Source: Rhizobiaceae bacterium
GTDB lineage: Bacteria; Pseudomonadota; Alphaproteobacteria; Rhizobiales; Rhizobiaceae
DNA: 49,935 nt
Direction: 5' to 3'
Assembly: GCA_905339215.1 (NCBI GenBank)
Contig: CAJPFN010000066.1
Span: 1-49,935, forward strand
Both the position numbers and the translations under genes were made by a program. Of the stretch, positions 31,718-42,002 are shown piece by piece. The notes under the pieces were generated by a model. The model made no database searches and was not told the DNA's origin. It saw nothing but the letters and a program-made list of their open reading frames with translations. Each line of letters starts with the position of its first letter. Position 1 is the first letter of the stretch.

Positions 31718-31742
31718 AACGGGCGACCGTTCGCCCGGTTCC
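31718..31742 (-). promoter_or_regulatory. EcfG-type general stress promoter
   Basis: On the minus strand GGAAC (31742-31738), 16 bases, CGTT (31721-31718), the consensus of the alphaproteobacterial general stress sigma factor EcfG. The predicted leader to ATG 31639 is about 72 bases. The sigma factor gene itself is not in the window. Confidence 0.75.
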
Positions 31743-31984
31743 GAAAATTCGAGCCGCCGTGGGGGGCGTCCGCACCGGTTCTCCGGGAAGGATGGCGTTG
31801 CCGAAAAACCACAACGCGGAAAATTGCGCGGGCGCCCCGGGAATGCCGCGATTCCCACCGGTTTCCGTCATGATTCCAAGGCGTTTTGCGCAAACATTAA
31901 TATGCCGTTCACGGAGTATTCACCGGCGCGGCGTATGATCCACCCACATTCGGAAGGGACATCCGAGGGTTAGGGACCAGAGCA
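31743..31984. other. Intergenic stretch without an assignable gene
   Basis: Together with 31640-31742 this is the longest gap in the window, about 345 bases. Beyond the EcfG promoter I see no conserved gene. The part 31870-31930 is less GC-rich (ACATTAATATGCC) and may hold a promoter for the small frame at 31985. The open frames crossing it have no ribosome site or family match. Confidence 0.4.
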
Positions 31985-32125
31985 ATGGCATTGCGGCGTC
32001 ACATCAAGGGTTTTGCATTCGCGTTGCGCGAGTTCATCGCGCCGACCTACCGCCCCGAGCGGCACTACATGCGCGGTCCCGGGCCGGCCTGCGCCCGCCG
32101 CGCTGCCGCCGCGCGCTACGCCTGA
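31985..32125 (+). CDS. Possible small basic protein (46 aa)
   Basis: ATG 31985 opens a 46-codon frame rich in Arg, Ala and aromatic residues (LRRHIKGFAFALREFIAPTY). The ribosome site is weak (AGGG about 11 bases away). No family is recognised, though size and basic character recall DUF1127-like stress peptides. It converges with the DUF1850 gene. Doubtful but plausible. Confidence 0.35.
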   Translation: MALRRHIKGFAFALREFIAPTYRPERHYMRGPGPACARRAAAARYA

Positions 32126-32138
32126 GGCTGGCAGCCGC

Positions 32139-32510
32139 TCATGGACCGGCGCCCGCGCAGGGCGCGATCTCGACGGCCTCTCCGGTCCGCGCGCCGAGCG
32201 ACAGGCACTCTCCCCCCGAACACAGACGCCAACCCTCCCCGGTCGCGCCCGATGCCGCAAGCAGTAGCGACGCCTGCGGCGGTCGGCCCGGCCGGTAGAC
32301 GTACCAGCCGTCTTCCAGCACGGCGCCCTCGGCGGGCTCCATGCCGGCGCCCGATCCCCTCACCCGCGCCTCGACGAGGCGCAGCCCCGCAGGTTCGACC
32401 AGCCAGTCCTCGCGCCACTCCGTGCGCTCGACCGAATGGGTCCAGGAGAGGGTGAAGGCCGAGACGACGAGCACGGTCGTCTTGCCGGCGGCCAGGATGC
32501 ACAGGCTCAT
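32139..32510 (-). CDS. DUF1850 protein of the TRAP-TAXI operon
   Basis: A 123-residue protein with an N-terminal hydrophobic segment and the DUF1850 pattern FTLSWTHSVERTEWREDWLVE and RLVEARVRGSGAGMEP. DUF1850 genes almost always accompany TAXI-type TRAP transporters, as here, where its ATG overlaps the permease stop by four bases. Probably an exported accessory component of the transporter; its exact role is unknown. Confidence 0.88.
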   Translation of the reverse strand: MSLCILAAGKTTVLVVSAFTLSWTHSVERTEWREDWLVEPAGLRLVEARVRGSGAGMEPAEGAVLEDGWYVYRPGRPPQASLLLAASGATGEGWRLCSGGECLSLGARTGEAVEIAPCAGAGP

Positions 32511-34615
32511 CCTCTGGCCCTCGGCGCGACCCCGGGCGCGCCCCGACGCGAGCGCCGCCAGTGCCAGGTGAAGAGGATCGCGGAGAGGGCGAAGCCGACC
32601 TCGTCGGTAACGGGGAGTGCCGCCACGAGCGTGAACGCCGCCGCTACCGCCGCAAGGCGCTCCGCAAGCGTCATGCGCGCGATGAGGAAGCCGATGACGG
32701 CCGCCCCCCACAGCGCGACCGCCAGCACCGTCTTCACGACGATGTAGCCGACCGCCGGCCAGTAGCCGATCGCCGCAGCGAGCGGCCCGCCATCCTGCAG
32801 CATCAGCGCCGGCGTGTAGACCGCCATGAAAGGGATGACGAAGCCCGCCGCCGCGATCTTTACCGCCTCGATGGAAATCTTCAGCCCCTTTTCGCGGGCG
32901 ATCGGCGCAGCGGCGAAGCAGGCGAGCGCCACCGGCGGCGTCAGGTCGGCGAGGATGCCAAAATAGAAGACGAACATGTGGCTGACGAGCAGCGGCACGC
33001 CGAGTTCCAGAAGCGCCGGGCCGGCGATGGAGGAAGTGATGATGTAGTTCGGGATGGTCGGGATGCCCATGCCGAGGATGATGCAGGTGACCATGGTCAG
33101 GAGGAGCGACAGGAACAGGCTCTTCTCGCCGACCGAGACGATGAACTGGCCGAACGTGGTCGCCACCCCGGTCAGCGTCATCGTGCCGATGATTACGCCG
33201 ACGACGGCGCAGGCGACGCCGACGGGAAGCGCGGTGCGCGCGCCTTCGGCGAGGGAATCGCGGCAGGCCGCCAGCGTGTCGCGTCCTCCGGCAACGACCA
33301 GGTTGGCGGCGACGAGCACCACCGCCGCAACGAGGATGGCGTTGATGCCGACGCGGAGGAAGCTCGCGGCTACGAGGCCGAGACCGATCCAGAAAAGGAC
33401 GCGCAACACGGTGGAGGGGATGCCGAGGGCCACCGATCCGCCGAGGATGAGCAGCACGGTCAGCGCCAACCCGATCGTACCGGCGTAGAGCGGCGTATAG
33501 CCGGAAAACAGGAGCCAGACGAGGACGGCGAGCGGCAGGATCAGGTACCAGCCGCGGCGCACCGCTTCCAGCGGCGACGGCAGGTCGGCGCGCGGCAGGC
33601 CGATCAGTCCGTGCCTGCCGGCCTCCAAGTGGACCATCCAGAAGGCCGAGGCGAAGTAGAGTAGCGCCGGAATGAGGGCAGCCTTGACGACCTCGTAGTA
33701 TTCGACTCCAAGCGTCTCGGCCATGATGAAGGCAACGGCGCCCATGACAGGGGGCATGATCTGTCCGCCCATGGAGGCCGTCGCCTCGACGCCGCCGGCG
33801 AAGGCGGCGCGGTAGCCGAAACGCTTCATCAGGGGAATCGTGAACTGGCCGGTGGTGACGACATTGGCAACGCCGGAGCCGGAAATCGTGCCCATCAGCC
33901 CCGAGGCGATCACCGCGACCTTGGCCGCGCCGCCACGGGCGTGGCCGACGAGACCCATGGAGACGTCGGTGAACAGGCGGATCATGCCGGCGCGCTCGAG
34001 AAACGAGCCGAACAGGATAAAGAGGAAGATGTAGGTCGCCGAGACGTAGACCGGGATGCCGTAGATACCCTCCGTGCCGTAGGCCATCTGGTCGATTACC
34101 TGGGCGAAGTCGTAGCCGCGATGGTCGAGCGGCGCCGGCAGGAACTCGCCGAACAGGGCGTAGATCAGGAAAAGGCCCGAGATGATCGGCAGCGCCGGGC
34201 CCATGATCACCCAGGACGCGGCGAAGACCGTCACCAGGGCGACGACGCCGAAGGCGATGTCGACGCCGTTCAGGTCGCCGGCGCGCAGGATCAGCGGGGC
34301 ATATTCGACATACTGGTAGACGGCGACGGCGACGCCGGCCGATGCGAGAAGCCAGGCGAGCGCCCGGCCCGCCGTGCTCGCGCCGCGCGCGGCCGCAACC
34401 AGCGGAAAGGCGAGGAGCAGGAGGAAGCCGACATGGGCCGCGCGCAGCACCTGGCTCGGTACGGAGATCAGATGGGCTGCGGTGGCGATCTGCCAGGCGG
34501 AGAAGGCGACCGCGATCCAGAACAGTAGACGACCTTTCAGCCCCCCGGGGAAGCCTTCTCCCGTGGGATCGTGGACCGCCGCTCCCTGAGCGGCCACTCC
34601 TGCCTTGTCGGTCAT
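32507..34615 (-). CDS. TRAP transporter fused permease (DctQ-DctM type, TAXI family)
   Basis: A 702-residue polytopic membrane protein with roughly 18 hydrophobic segments: an N-terminal DctQ-like part followed by a DctM-like large subunit (FLFILFGSFLERAGMIRLF; GSGVANVVTTGQFTIPLMKRFGYR; VEATASMGGQIMPPVMGA). It uses the sodium or proton gradient to import the solute delivered by the TAXI binding protein encoded immediately upstream. Length and motifs are typical of TAXI fused permeases. Downstream DUF1850 overlaps it. Confidence 0.95.
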   Translation of the reverse strand: MTDKAGVAAQGAAVHDPTGEGFPGGLKGRLLFWIAVAFSAWQIATAAHLISVPSQVLRAAHVGFLLLLAFPLVAAARGASTAGRALAWLLASAGVAVAVYQYVEYAPLILRAGDLNGVDIAFGVVALVTVFAASWVIMGPALPIISGLFLIYALFGEFLPAPLDHRGYDFAQVIDQMAYGTEGIYGIPVYVSATYIFLFILFGSFLERAGMIRLFTDVSMGLVGHARGGAAKVAVIASGLMGTISGSGVANVVTTGQFTIPLMKRFGYRAAFAGGVEATASMGGQIMPPVMGAVAFIMAETLGVEYYEVVKAALIPALLYFASAFWMVHLEAGRHGLIGLPRADLPSPLEAVRRGWYLILPLAVLVWLLFSGYTPLYAGTIGLALTVLLILGGSVALGIPSTVLRVLFWIGLGLVAASFLRVGINAILVAAVVLVAANLVVAGGRDTLAACRDSLAEGARTALPVGVACAVVGVIIGTMTLTGVATTFGQFIVSVGEKSLFLSLLLTMVTCIILGMGIPTIPNYIITSSIAGPALLELGVPLLVSHMFVFYFGILADLTPPVALACFAAAPIAREKGLKISIEAVKIAAAGFVIPFMAVYTPALMLQDGGPLAAAIGYWPAVGYIVVKTVLAVALWGAAVIGFLIARMTLAERLAAVAAAFTLVAALPVTDEVGFALSAILFTWHWRRSRRGAPGVAPRARG

Positions 34616-34692
34616 CCTCCCCCCCGCTCGCCGGACTGTCGGCCGGCCCCGCGAACGGCGGAAAGCCGCCGCGGGGCGCCGCCGATGCGGGA

Positions 34693-35643
34693 TTACATCA
34701 GGCCCTTCTCCTTGAAGAAGCGCTCCGCTCCCGGGTGCAGCGGGATGGGCAGGCCCCTGGCGGCCTCCTCGAGCTTGATCCCCGAAGCGGCCTTGTGCGC
34801 GGCCACCATGGTGTCGAGGTTGTCGAAGAGCTGCTTCGTCATCTGGTAGGCGACCTCGTCGGAGACGTCGGCGCTGGTGACGAGGATATTGGTGATGGCG
34901 AGCGTCGCCACGTCAGCCGTCTGGCCTGCGTAGGTGCCGGCGGGGATGGTGGCGGCCTGGAACGGCGCGCCGAGCTTCTCGGCGACGCCTTCCGGCACGG
35001 CGACGACGGTGATCGGTACGGAGACGGCGAGGTCCTTGATCGAGGCAACGCCGAGGCCGGCGGACTGCAGCGTCGCATCGAGCTGGCGGTTTTTGATCAG
35101 GTCGACGGATTCGCCGAAGGGAAGGTACTCGGTCTTGCCGAGGTCCTCGTAGCTCATGCCCAGGGCGCCGAAGATGGCGCGGGCGTTGAGTTCGGTGCCG
35201 GACTTCGGCGCGCCGACTGACAGGCTCCTGCCCTTCAGGTCGGAGAACTCCTTGATTCCGGATTCCTGCGAGGCGACGACCTGGATGTAGTTTGGATAGA
35301 TCGCGGCGATGGCGCGCAGCTTTTCGAGCTTGCCCGGGAAGCCGGCGTCGGCGTCGCCTTCCCAGGCGGCCTTGACGGAATCGCCCAGCGCGAACGCGAT
35401 CTCGCCCTTTCCCTGCTGGATGAGGTTCAGGTTCTCGACGGAGGCCTTGGTCGCCTGCACCTGCGTGCGGACGCCCTCGATGTTCTTGCCGTAGATCTCT
35501 GAAAGGGCGACGCCGAGCGGATAGTAGACGCCCGATGTACCCCCGGTGAGCACGTTGATGAACTGCTCGGCTTTCGCCGTGCCGGCGGCGAAGACGAGCG
35601 CGAATGCGCCCGCGGCGACGAGTTTCCTGGCGATCTTCTGCAT
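34693..35643 (-). CDS. TAXI family TRAP transporter solute-binding protein
   Basis: A 316-residue periplasmic protein. Residues 1-26 are a signal peptide (FALVFAAGTAKA cleavage before EQF). The TAXI signature FINVLTGGTSGVYYPLG follows, with GKGEIAFALGDSVKAAWEG and the SVGAPKSGTELNARAIFGA block. ATG 35643 is chosen because GGAGGA is correctly spaced from it and too close to the ATG at 35649. First gene of the TAXI-permease-DUF1850 operon. Typical ligands are glutamate-like or other dicarboxylates; not determinable here. Confidence 0.95.
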   Translation of the reverse strand: MQKIARKLVAAGAFALVFAAGTAKAEQFINVLTGGTSGVYYPLGVALSEIYGKNIEGVRTQVQATKASVENLNLIQQGKGEIAFALGDSVKAAWEGDADAGFPGKLEKLRAIAAIYPNYIQVVASQESGIKEFSDLKGRSLSVGAPKSGTELNARAIFGALGMSYEDLGKTEYLPFGESVDLIKNRQLDATLQSAGLGVASIKDLAVSVPITVVAVPEGVAEKLGAPFQAATIPAGTYAGQTADVATLAITNILVTSADVSDEVAYQMTKQLFDNLDTMVAAHKAASGIKLEEAARGLPIPLHPGAERFFKEKGLM

Positions 35644-35777
35644 GAACATTCCTCCGTTGCTTGCACTTCGGCGCCGCCCTCACCCGGCGCGGGAGGGCGA
35701 TACTGGTTCATGGATGCAAGATTGCCAACCCATAAAGACACTTCCGCCCGGCGGGACGGCCGCAACCGCGGCCCCGG

Positions 35778-36395
35778 TTACCAGAAGCGGTGGGTGCGAT
35801 TCAGGCGGTCGACGACCGGATGAGCGCGCAGACGGGTACAGAGATCAACGATGCGCACCCACTCGTCACGCGGGCGGTCGCCGACGGGATGCCAGTGGGC
35901 GAGCATCAGAAGATAGACGTCGGCGATCGACATCCGGTCACCGGCGAGCCATCCGCGGCCGCCCAGCGCCGTATCGACGACCGCGAACAGGCGGTCCGTC
36001 TCGGCGAGCGCAGCCGCCCTGACCGCTTCGACGCCCGAGGGCGCGGTCGTGTACCGATCGGCATAGAAGTAGCGCAGCAGCGCCGGATAGAGCGCCGACG
36101 ACATGAACAACATCCAGCGCAGGAAATCCGGCCGCGCCGGTGAATCGATTGCGGGCGCCAAGCCGGCTTCGGGATGAAGGTCAGCGACCAGGATCGAGAT
36201 CGCGGCCGATTCCGTCATTGCCCGCCCGTCGGGCAGGATTAGCGCCGGTACCTGGCCGAGCGGGCTAATGGCGAGGAACTCGGCCGGCGGCTCGGCTTTC
36301 GCAACATTGATGAGCATCACCGGCAGCCCCGCCATTTCGAGGACCGCTTCGGCGACGAAACCGCCCGATCCCGGGCGGCTGTAGAGTGTGTACAT
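35778..36395 (-). CDS. Glutathione S-transferase family protein
   Basis: A 205-residue protein with a thioredoxin-like N-terminal domain (MYTLYSRPGSGGFVAEAVLEM; QVPALILPDGRAMTESAAI, where the cis-Pro and ES pair bind glutathione) and a helical C-terminal domain (GRGWLAGDRMSIADVYLLML). Ser or Tyr in the first loop (YSRPGSG) would activate the thiol. It lies downstream of cysK on the same strand, 164 bases apart. General detoxification or thiol chemistry; substrate unknown. Confidence 0.93.
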   Translation of the reverse strand: MYTLYSRPGSGGFVAEAVLEMAGLPVMLINVAKAEPPAEFLAISPLGQVPALILPDGRAMTESAAISILVADLHPEAGLAPAIDSPARPDFLRWMLFMSSALYPALLRYFYADRYTTAPSGVEAVRAAALAETDRLFAVVDTALGGRGWLAGDRMSIADVYLLMLAHWHPVGDRPRDEWVRIVDLCTRLRAHPVVDRLNRTHRFW

Positions 36396-36559
36396 GGTTT
36401 CCCTCCCCTCGGGTCCGTCCCGCGGTCCGACAGACTGGCGCGGATCGGATGGGCGCGGACGCCCCCTCGTCCTTACACCAGCACCGCGGCCCGCTATCCG
36501 TCAACGGCAGGCCGGGCTATCGGATGGGCCAGGGTCGCAGGGGGCCTCGCGGCGCCCGC

Positions 36560-37540
<981 letters not shown>

Positions 37541-37637
37541 CGTTTCGCTCCCTTGCGGTTCCCGGCGAACATAAGGGCAATCCGCGCCGATGCCGAGGGG
37601 TTCGCCAGGGAAAAAAGCGCCGGGCGGGCCGCGGCTG

Positions 37638-38255
37638 CTAATGGCGCGCGGCGATGGCCGCCGCCGCACCCATCATGAAGCCCGCGGCGGTGCGGTTGAG
37701 TGCCTTCAGGGCGCGCGGCGAGGACAGGAACCAGCGCGCCTTCGCCGCCAGGACGAGGTAGGGTACGAGAACGACAAGCAGCACCACGACCGTGATCGCC
37801 GCGAGCACCGCATAGTCGGCCGCCGTGATGGTGGCGAGGTCGACGATGGTCGGCGTGATGGCGAGGTAGAAGATCATCGTCTTCGGATTGCCGAGGGTCA
37901 CCGCAAGGCCGGAGGCGATGGCGGCCAGCGCGCCGCCGCTGCCGCGTCTGGCCTCGACGGTCTCGGCGGAAATGCCGCTCCTCCAGAACGTCCAGGCTAG
38001 CCAGGTGAGATAGGCAACGCCGAGCCACTTGATGATCAGGAACACTGTGCCGAACGTCTGCGCGACAAAGACGAGGCCGAGAACCACCGCTGTCAGGTAG
38101 GTCAGGTCGCCGACGACCAGGCCGAAGGCCATGAACAGCGACGAGCGGAAGCCGGAGCCAAGCGCACGCGCCACCAGCGCGGTGACGCCGGGGCCAGGGA
38201 TGGCGGCGGCGATCGCGAGGGCGCCGGAATAGGCGATAAAGCCGGTGAGGGTCAT
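37638..38255 (-). CDS. LysE/RhtB family amino acid exporter
   Basis: A 205-residue membrane protein with six hydrophobic segments. The N-terminal family signature is [22 protein letters not shown], followed by [10 protein letters not shown] and [15 protein letters not shown], and the [10 protein letters not shown] loop. LysE proteins export amino acids such as lysine, threonine, homoserine or cysteine. It lies 97 bases upstream of cysK in the same direction; an O-acetylserine or cysteine exporter role would fit. Confidence 0.93.
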   Translation of the reverse strand: MTLTGFIAYSGALAIAAAIPGPGVTALVARALGSGFRSSLFMAFGLVVGDLTYLTAVVLGLVFVAQTFGTVFLIIKWLGVAYLTWLAWTFWRSGISAETVEARRGSGGALAAIASGLAVTLGNPKTMIFYLAITPTIVDLATITAADYAVLAAITVVVLLVVLVPYLVLAAKARWFLSSPRALKALNRTAAGFMMGAAAAIAARH

Positions 38256-38348
38256 GGCGCGCTTATGGCAGAGGCGCGAAGGCGGGAGAAGCGAGAACTT
38301 GGAATGCAGGAATCAGCAGGATTGATGGATCGTGGCGCCTAGGCGGCT

Positions 38349-39353
38349 TCACCGCACGAGAAACCCCCTGCCCAGCTCGTCACCGTCCTCCACCCAGTAT
38401 TCCGCCCTGCCGGAATAGTGGGCGCGGCCGCCGACGCGGGCGACGATGCCCTGCCTGCCGTCGGCAAGCGCGACCTGGCGCGCGACCTCGCCGGTGAAAC
38501 GCGAGCCGACGATGCTCTCGAACAGGCGCGGCTGGCCGACGCCGGCCTCGCCCTTGGCGTGCATGGCGGCGAGCCGGGCGGTGACGCCGGAACCGGTCGG
38601 CGAGCGGTCGACCTCGGCCTCGGCGAAGACGCAGACGTTGCGCGTGGCGATGCCGCCCGAACCGTTGCCGCCGTCGGTGAGAATCGAGCCGTAGAGGAAG
38701 GCGAGGTCGGCATGGTCGGGATGCGAGAGCGGCACGTCGCGCTTCACTCGCTCGGTCAGCGCGGTGGCCGCGTCGACGAAGTCGCGGGCGCGGTCGCGGC
38801 CGAAGGCGAGGCCGAACTGGCTGCAGTCGGCGAGCGCATAGAAGGCGCCGCCATAGGCAACGTCGAAGGCGATGCGGCCGCGTCCAGGCAGGTCGACCGA
38901 CAGGTCGCGGGCATGGAGGAAGGCGGGCACGCTCTCGAACGACACCGCCCCGGCCTTGCCGTCCTTCACCTCGACCGACGCGACGACCATGCCGCACGGG
39001 CACTTGATGTTGACCGTCGTCAGCGGCTCGATCGCCGCGACGATGCCCTGGTCGACGGCGTATCGCCCGAGCGCGATGACGGCGTGACCGCACATGGTCG
39101 AGTAGCCCTCGTTGTGCATGAACAGAACGGCGAGGTCGGCACCGGGCAGGTCGGGCTCGACCGGCAGGACGCCGTACATGTCGTAGTGGCCACGCGGCTC
39201 GAACATCAGCATTTTCCGCAAATGGTCGAGGTTCTCGCGTACCCAGGCGCGCTTCTCGAGGATGGTGCCGGCGGGGATCGGCGGATAGCCGCCTGTGACG
39301 ATCCGGACCGGCTCGCCGCCGGTGTGCATGTCGATGACGGTGAGCTTGTCCAT
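38349..39353 (-). CDS. Proline racemase family protein, trans-3-hydroxy-L-proline dehydratase type
   Basis: A 334-residue enzyme of the proline racemase superfamily. Cys88 is present (MCGHAVIALG), but the second catalytic position is Thr253 (DRSPTGSGVTAR) instead of the Cys of racemases and hydroxyproline epimerases. This Cys-Thr pair characterises trans-3-hydroxy-L-proline dehydratases, which yield a pyrroline-2-carboxylate. The start MDKLTVIDMHTGGEP matches the family. No pyrroline reductase is adjacent. Function by motif, not tested. Confidence 0.9.
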   Translation of the reverse strand: MDKLTVIDMHTGGEPVRIVTGGYPPIPAGTILEKRAWVRENLDHLRKMLMFEPRGHYDMYGVLPVEPDLPGADLAVLFMHNEGYSTMCGHAVIALGRYAVDQGIVAAIEPLTTVNIKCPCGMVVASVEVKDGKAGAVSFESVPAFLHARDLSVDLPGRGRIAFDVAYGGAFYALADCSQFGLAFGRDRARDFVDAATALTERVKRDVPLSHPDHADLAFLYGSILTDGGNGSGGIATRNVCVFAEAEVDRSPTGSGVTARLAAMHAKGEAGVGQPRLFESIVGSRFTGEVARQVALADGRQGIVARVGGRAHYSGRAEYWVEDGDELGRGFLVR

Positions 39354-39445
39354 GCCGATTTCAAGGGCCGATCGACGGGGATTGTCAAGCGGGGCGCCGC
39401 CTGCTGCCGGGGGCGCGGATGACGGCGCGGGATGCCCGACCCCGG

Positions 39446-40255
39446 TCAGCTCTTTGCGAACAGCCCCTGCAGTCGCGCATAGGAGACGCCCTTCCGGGCG
39501 AAATCGAACGTGCCGTGATCGAGGATTTCCCGCGCCGCCTCGTCGAGGCCCGAGAAGGCGGCGACGGCGAGCTTGGAGCCGAGGGAGACACGCTTCACCC
39601 CCGCCTCGGCCAGCGCGGCGACGGTGAAACCCGGTACCGCGAGCACGTTGACCGGCTTCGTCACCGCCGAGCAGACTGCCCTCACCTGATCCAACGTGGT
39701 CAACCCCGGCGCGTAGAGAACGTCGGCGCCCGCCTTCTCGAAGGCCTGCAGGCGGCGGATGGTGTCGTCGAGATCCGGCCGCTCGTGCAGGAAATTTTCT
39801 GCACGCGCCGTGAAGACGAAATCGGGTTTCAGCGCGCGCGCAGCCTCGGCCGCCGCAGCGACGCGCTCGACCGCGAGCGACAGATCGTAGATCGGGTCCG
39901 ATTCGTCGCCGGAGAAGTCTTCCAGCGAACAGCCGGCGAGGCCGGCCGCTTCGGCGGCGAAGACCGTCTCGGCCGCAGAATCGGCACTGTCGCCCCTGCC
40001 CTTCTCCAGGTCGGCCGAGACGGGCAGGGCGGTCGCCGCGGCGAGTTCCCGGCAATGGGCGATCATCTCGTCGAAGCCGACGCCGCCATCCGGCAGACCC
40101 CGCGAGAAGGCATAGCCGGCGCTGGTCGTCGCCAGCGCCTCGAAGCCGAGCGCGGCAAGGAACTTCGCCGAGCCGACATCCCAGGGATTGGGAATGACGA
40201 AAGCGCCGGGACGCTCGTGCAACGCGCGGAAGGCCGCGCCGGTGTTCCTGTGCAT
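39446..40255 (-). CDS. Isocitrate lyase/PEP phosphonomutase family protein
   Basis: A 269-residue TIM barrel with family motifs: PNPWDVGSAKFLAALGFEALATTSAGYA, PVSADLEKGRGDS (metal-binding Asp), GCSLEDFSGD and FTARAENFL (substrate Arg and Glu). Members include 2-methylisocitrate lyase, carboxyphosphonoenolpyruvate mutase and oxaloacetate decarboxylases. The usual catalytic KKCGH loop of isocitrate lyases is not present, so the reaction is uncertain. ATG 40255 is used, as GGAG stands six bases before it; GTG 40267 is possible. Confidence 0.88.
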   Translation of the reverse strand: MHRNTGAAFRALHERPGAFVIPNPWDVGSAKFLAALGFEALATTSAGYAFSRGLPDGGVGFDEMIAHCRELAAATALPVSADLEKGRGDSADSAAETVFAAEAAGLAGCSLEDFSGDESDPIYDLSLAVERVAAAAEAARALKPDFVFTARAENFLHERPDLDDTIRRLQAFEKAGADVLYAPGLTTLDQVRAVCSAVTKPVNVLAVPGFTVAALAEAGVKRVSLGSKLAVAAFSGLDEAAREILDHGTFDFARKGVSYARLQGLFAKS

Positions 40256-40407
40256 GTTCGGCTCCACGTCTTCGGTGTCGCGTATGCTAGGCCGGCAACA
40301 GTGCCGCTACCAGACCGTGCCGCAGCGGACATGATCACTCCTGACAAAGTCGGCGCTGGCTTCCGCGAGGGGACTGGACGGGTCTGGCGGAACCGGCTCT
40401 GCCCGTG

Positions 40408-41265
40408 TCAGAAGCGCTCGGCGTTTTCCGAGGCGAGCTGTTGCAGCGCATCGCCGTCGACGCGATAGCGCGACTCCGCAGCGTCCCATGCATAAACCGC
40501 GCGTATCGTGCGCCCGGACGGTTCAGGCACTGCCTCGCCGCCACAATCGGCCCCGGTCGCTACGGTCCTTTCGGTGACCGTCACGACGATCTCGGCGCGC
40601 TCGGCGGCGCCGGCCGTCTCGATGCCGGCCTGCTGACTGCGTTCGAAGGCGCAGGACTTGTCGCTGAAGGTGAAGACGCTGTCGATCAGCGAGAGCCGGT
40701 CCGCGTCAAACAGGATGATGCCATTACTGACATAAGCTTGGCTGGAGTTGGCATGCATGCTCATGGTCAGGATCGCCAGGCGCCCCGCGCCGAGATCGAG
40801 GCTGGCGGGATCGAGGAACCAGGTCATGCGGTCGAAGGCGACATCGGCGGCATCGAGCAGTCGCGGCGTGGCGGCGGGGTCGAAGAGCGCCAGGACCGCG
40901 TAGCCCTGGGCGGCATCGCGCGCCATGCCGAGGTCGACGAGCAGCAGGACGCGTCCGCGCCCGTCGAGCGGGAAGACGGAGAAAGTCGCGACCGCCGGTT
41001 CGTCCGGCGGCTCGCTTTCGTACTCGGGTCCGGCGATGTGGCGAAGCCGAACCACCCGCGTGCCGCGGTAGACGGAACCGGATAACTCGAGGTCGGGAAC
41101 GATCTCGCGCAGCAGGTCGAGATAAGTGATGCCGCCGGCACCGGGCACGGCGTCACCGGGCGCCGGAAAGGCGACCTCGGCGGCCGATGCCGACGCAAGG
41201 CCGAGCCAGAGCGCAGCGAGGACGGCGCTGAGCCAGGCGAACAGGGATCGAGTCTTGGCGCTCAT
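40408..41265 (-). CDS. Exported protein of unknown function
   Basis: A 285-residue protein with a signal peptide (residues 1-28, SLFAWLSAVLAALWLGLASASA, cleavage near AEVAFPAP). The rest is soluble and mixed alpha/beta, with no family I can name. Recognisable blocks: GGITYLDLLREIVPDL, MARDAAQGYAVLALFDPA and ASSTMSMHAN-like central part, and two Cys (CAFERSQ and DCGGEA) that could form a disulfide. Single gene between others on the minus strand. Periplasmic location inferred. Confidence 0.75.
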   Translation of the reverse strand: MSAKTRSLFAWLSAVLAALWLGLASASAAEVAFPAPGDAVPGAGGITYLDLLREIVPDLELSGSVYRGTRVVRLRHIAGPEYESEPPDEPAVATFSVFPLDGRGRVLLLVDLGMARDAAQGYAVLALFDPAATPRLLDAADVAFDRMTWFLDPASLDLGAGRLAILTMSMHANSSQAYVSNGIILFDADRLSLIDSVFTFSDKSCAFERSQQAGIETAGAAERAEIVVTVTERTVATGADCGGEAVPEPSGRTIRAVYAWDAAESRYRVDGDALQQLASENAERF

Positions 41266-41333
41266 CGGTTTCTGCCTCCGGGGCTGCGCGGACCATAGCC
41301 GAGGTTAGTGTATCCTGCGATGGCGCATCGCCG

Positions 41334-42002
41334 TCAGCCGATTGCCATCAAGCCCGGCAGTTCGCGCATGTCGTCAAAGAGGATGCCGCCGGCCGCCGCA
41401 AGCTCGGCGCGATCGTTGAACGGATCGCCGCAATAGGAGAAGACAGCCATCCCTGCGGCGCGCCCGGCGAGCGTGCCGGCGACGCTGTCCTCGACGACGG
41501 CGCAGGCGGCCGCGGGATAGCCCATGACTTCGGCGGCGTGGAGGAAGAGGTCGGGAAACGGCTTGCCGCGGGCGACCATGGTGGAGCTGAACATGCGCCC
41601 CTCGAACAGCGGCAAGAGGCCGGTGGCGCCAAGGGTAATCATCATCTTGGAAACGCGTGCCGAAGACGCCACGCACCAGGCGAGGCCGGCGTCGCGGACC
41701 GCCTCGACGGCCTCGCGGACATGCGGGATCGCCTCGACGCCCGCGGCGAAGAGCTGAGGCAGCGCCGCGTTCCAGCGGTCGGGGAAGTCGGGGCCGAGGC
41801 TGACACCCGCCGCCTCCACCTCGGCCTGCACCGAGACCATGCTGCGGCCCATGAAGCGGCGGCGGCAGTCCTCGTAGGCTATCGGAAAGCCGGCATCAGT
41901 CAGCCATTCGGCAAGCCGCCGGTTGCCGAGCGCCTCGGTGTCGACGAGGACGCCGTCGCAGTCGAAGATCACCAGGTCGGGCCGCGCGGTTGCGACCCTC
42001 AT
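41334..42002 (-). CDS. HAD superfamily hydrolase (Gph/YieH-like phosphatase)
   Basis: A 222-residue HAD phosphatase: motif [15 protein letters not shown] (nucleophile Asp), motif [14 protein letters not shown], motif III lysine in [15 protein letters not shown] and motif [19 protein letters not shown]. It dephosphorylates a small sugar phosphate or phosphoglycolate-like substrate. Its start overlaps the dut stop by four bases, so both are probably one transcript; a nucleotide or sugar-phosphate role is possible. Confidence 0.92.
   Translation of the reverse strand: MRVATARPDLVIFDCDGVLVDTEALGNRRLAEWLTDAGFPIAYEDCRRRFMGRSMVSVQAEVEAAGVSLGPDFPDRWNAALPQLFAAGVEAIPHVREAVEAVRDAGLAWCVASSARVSKMMITLGATGLLPLFEGRMFSSTMVARGKPFPDLFLHAAEVMGYPAAACAVVEDSVAGTLAGRAAGMAVFSYCGDPFNDRAELAAAGGILFDDMRELPGLMAIG

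Noticed and set aside
38349-40055. Single long frame joining the hydroxyproline dehydratase with upstream sequence
   Set aside because: The first 200 codons are antisense-frame sequence of the neighbouring PEP-mutase-like gene; the true start is the ATG at 39353.
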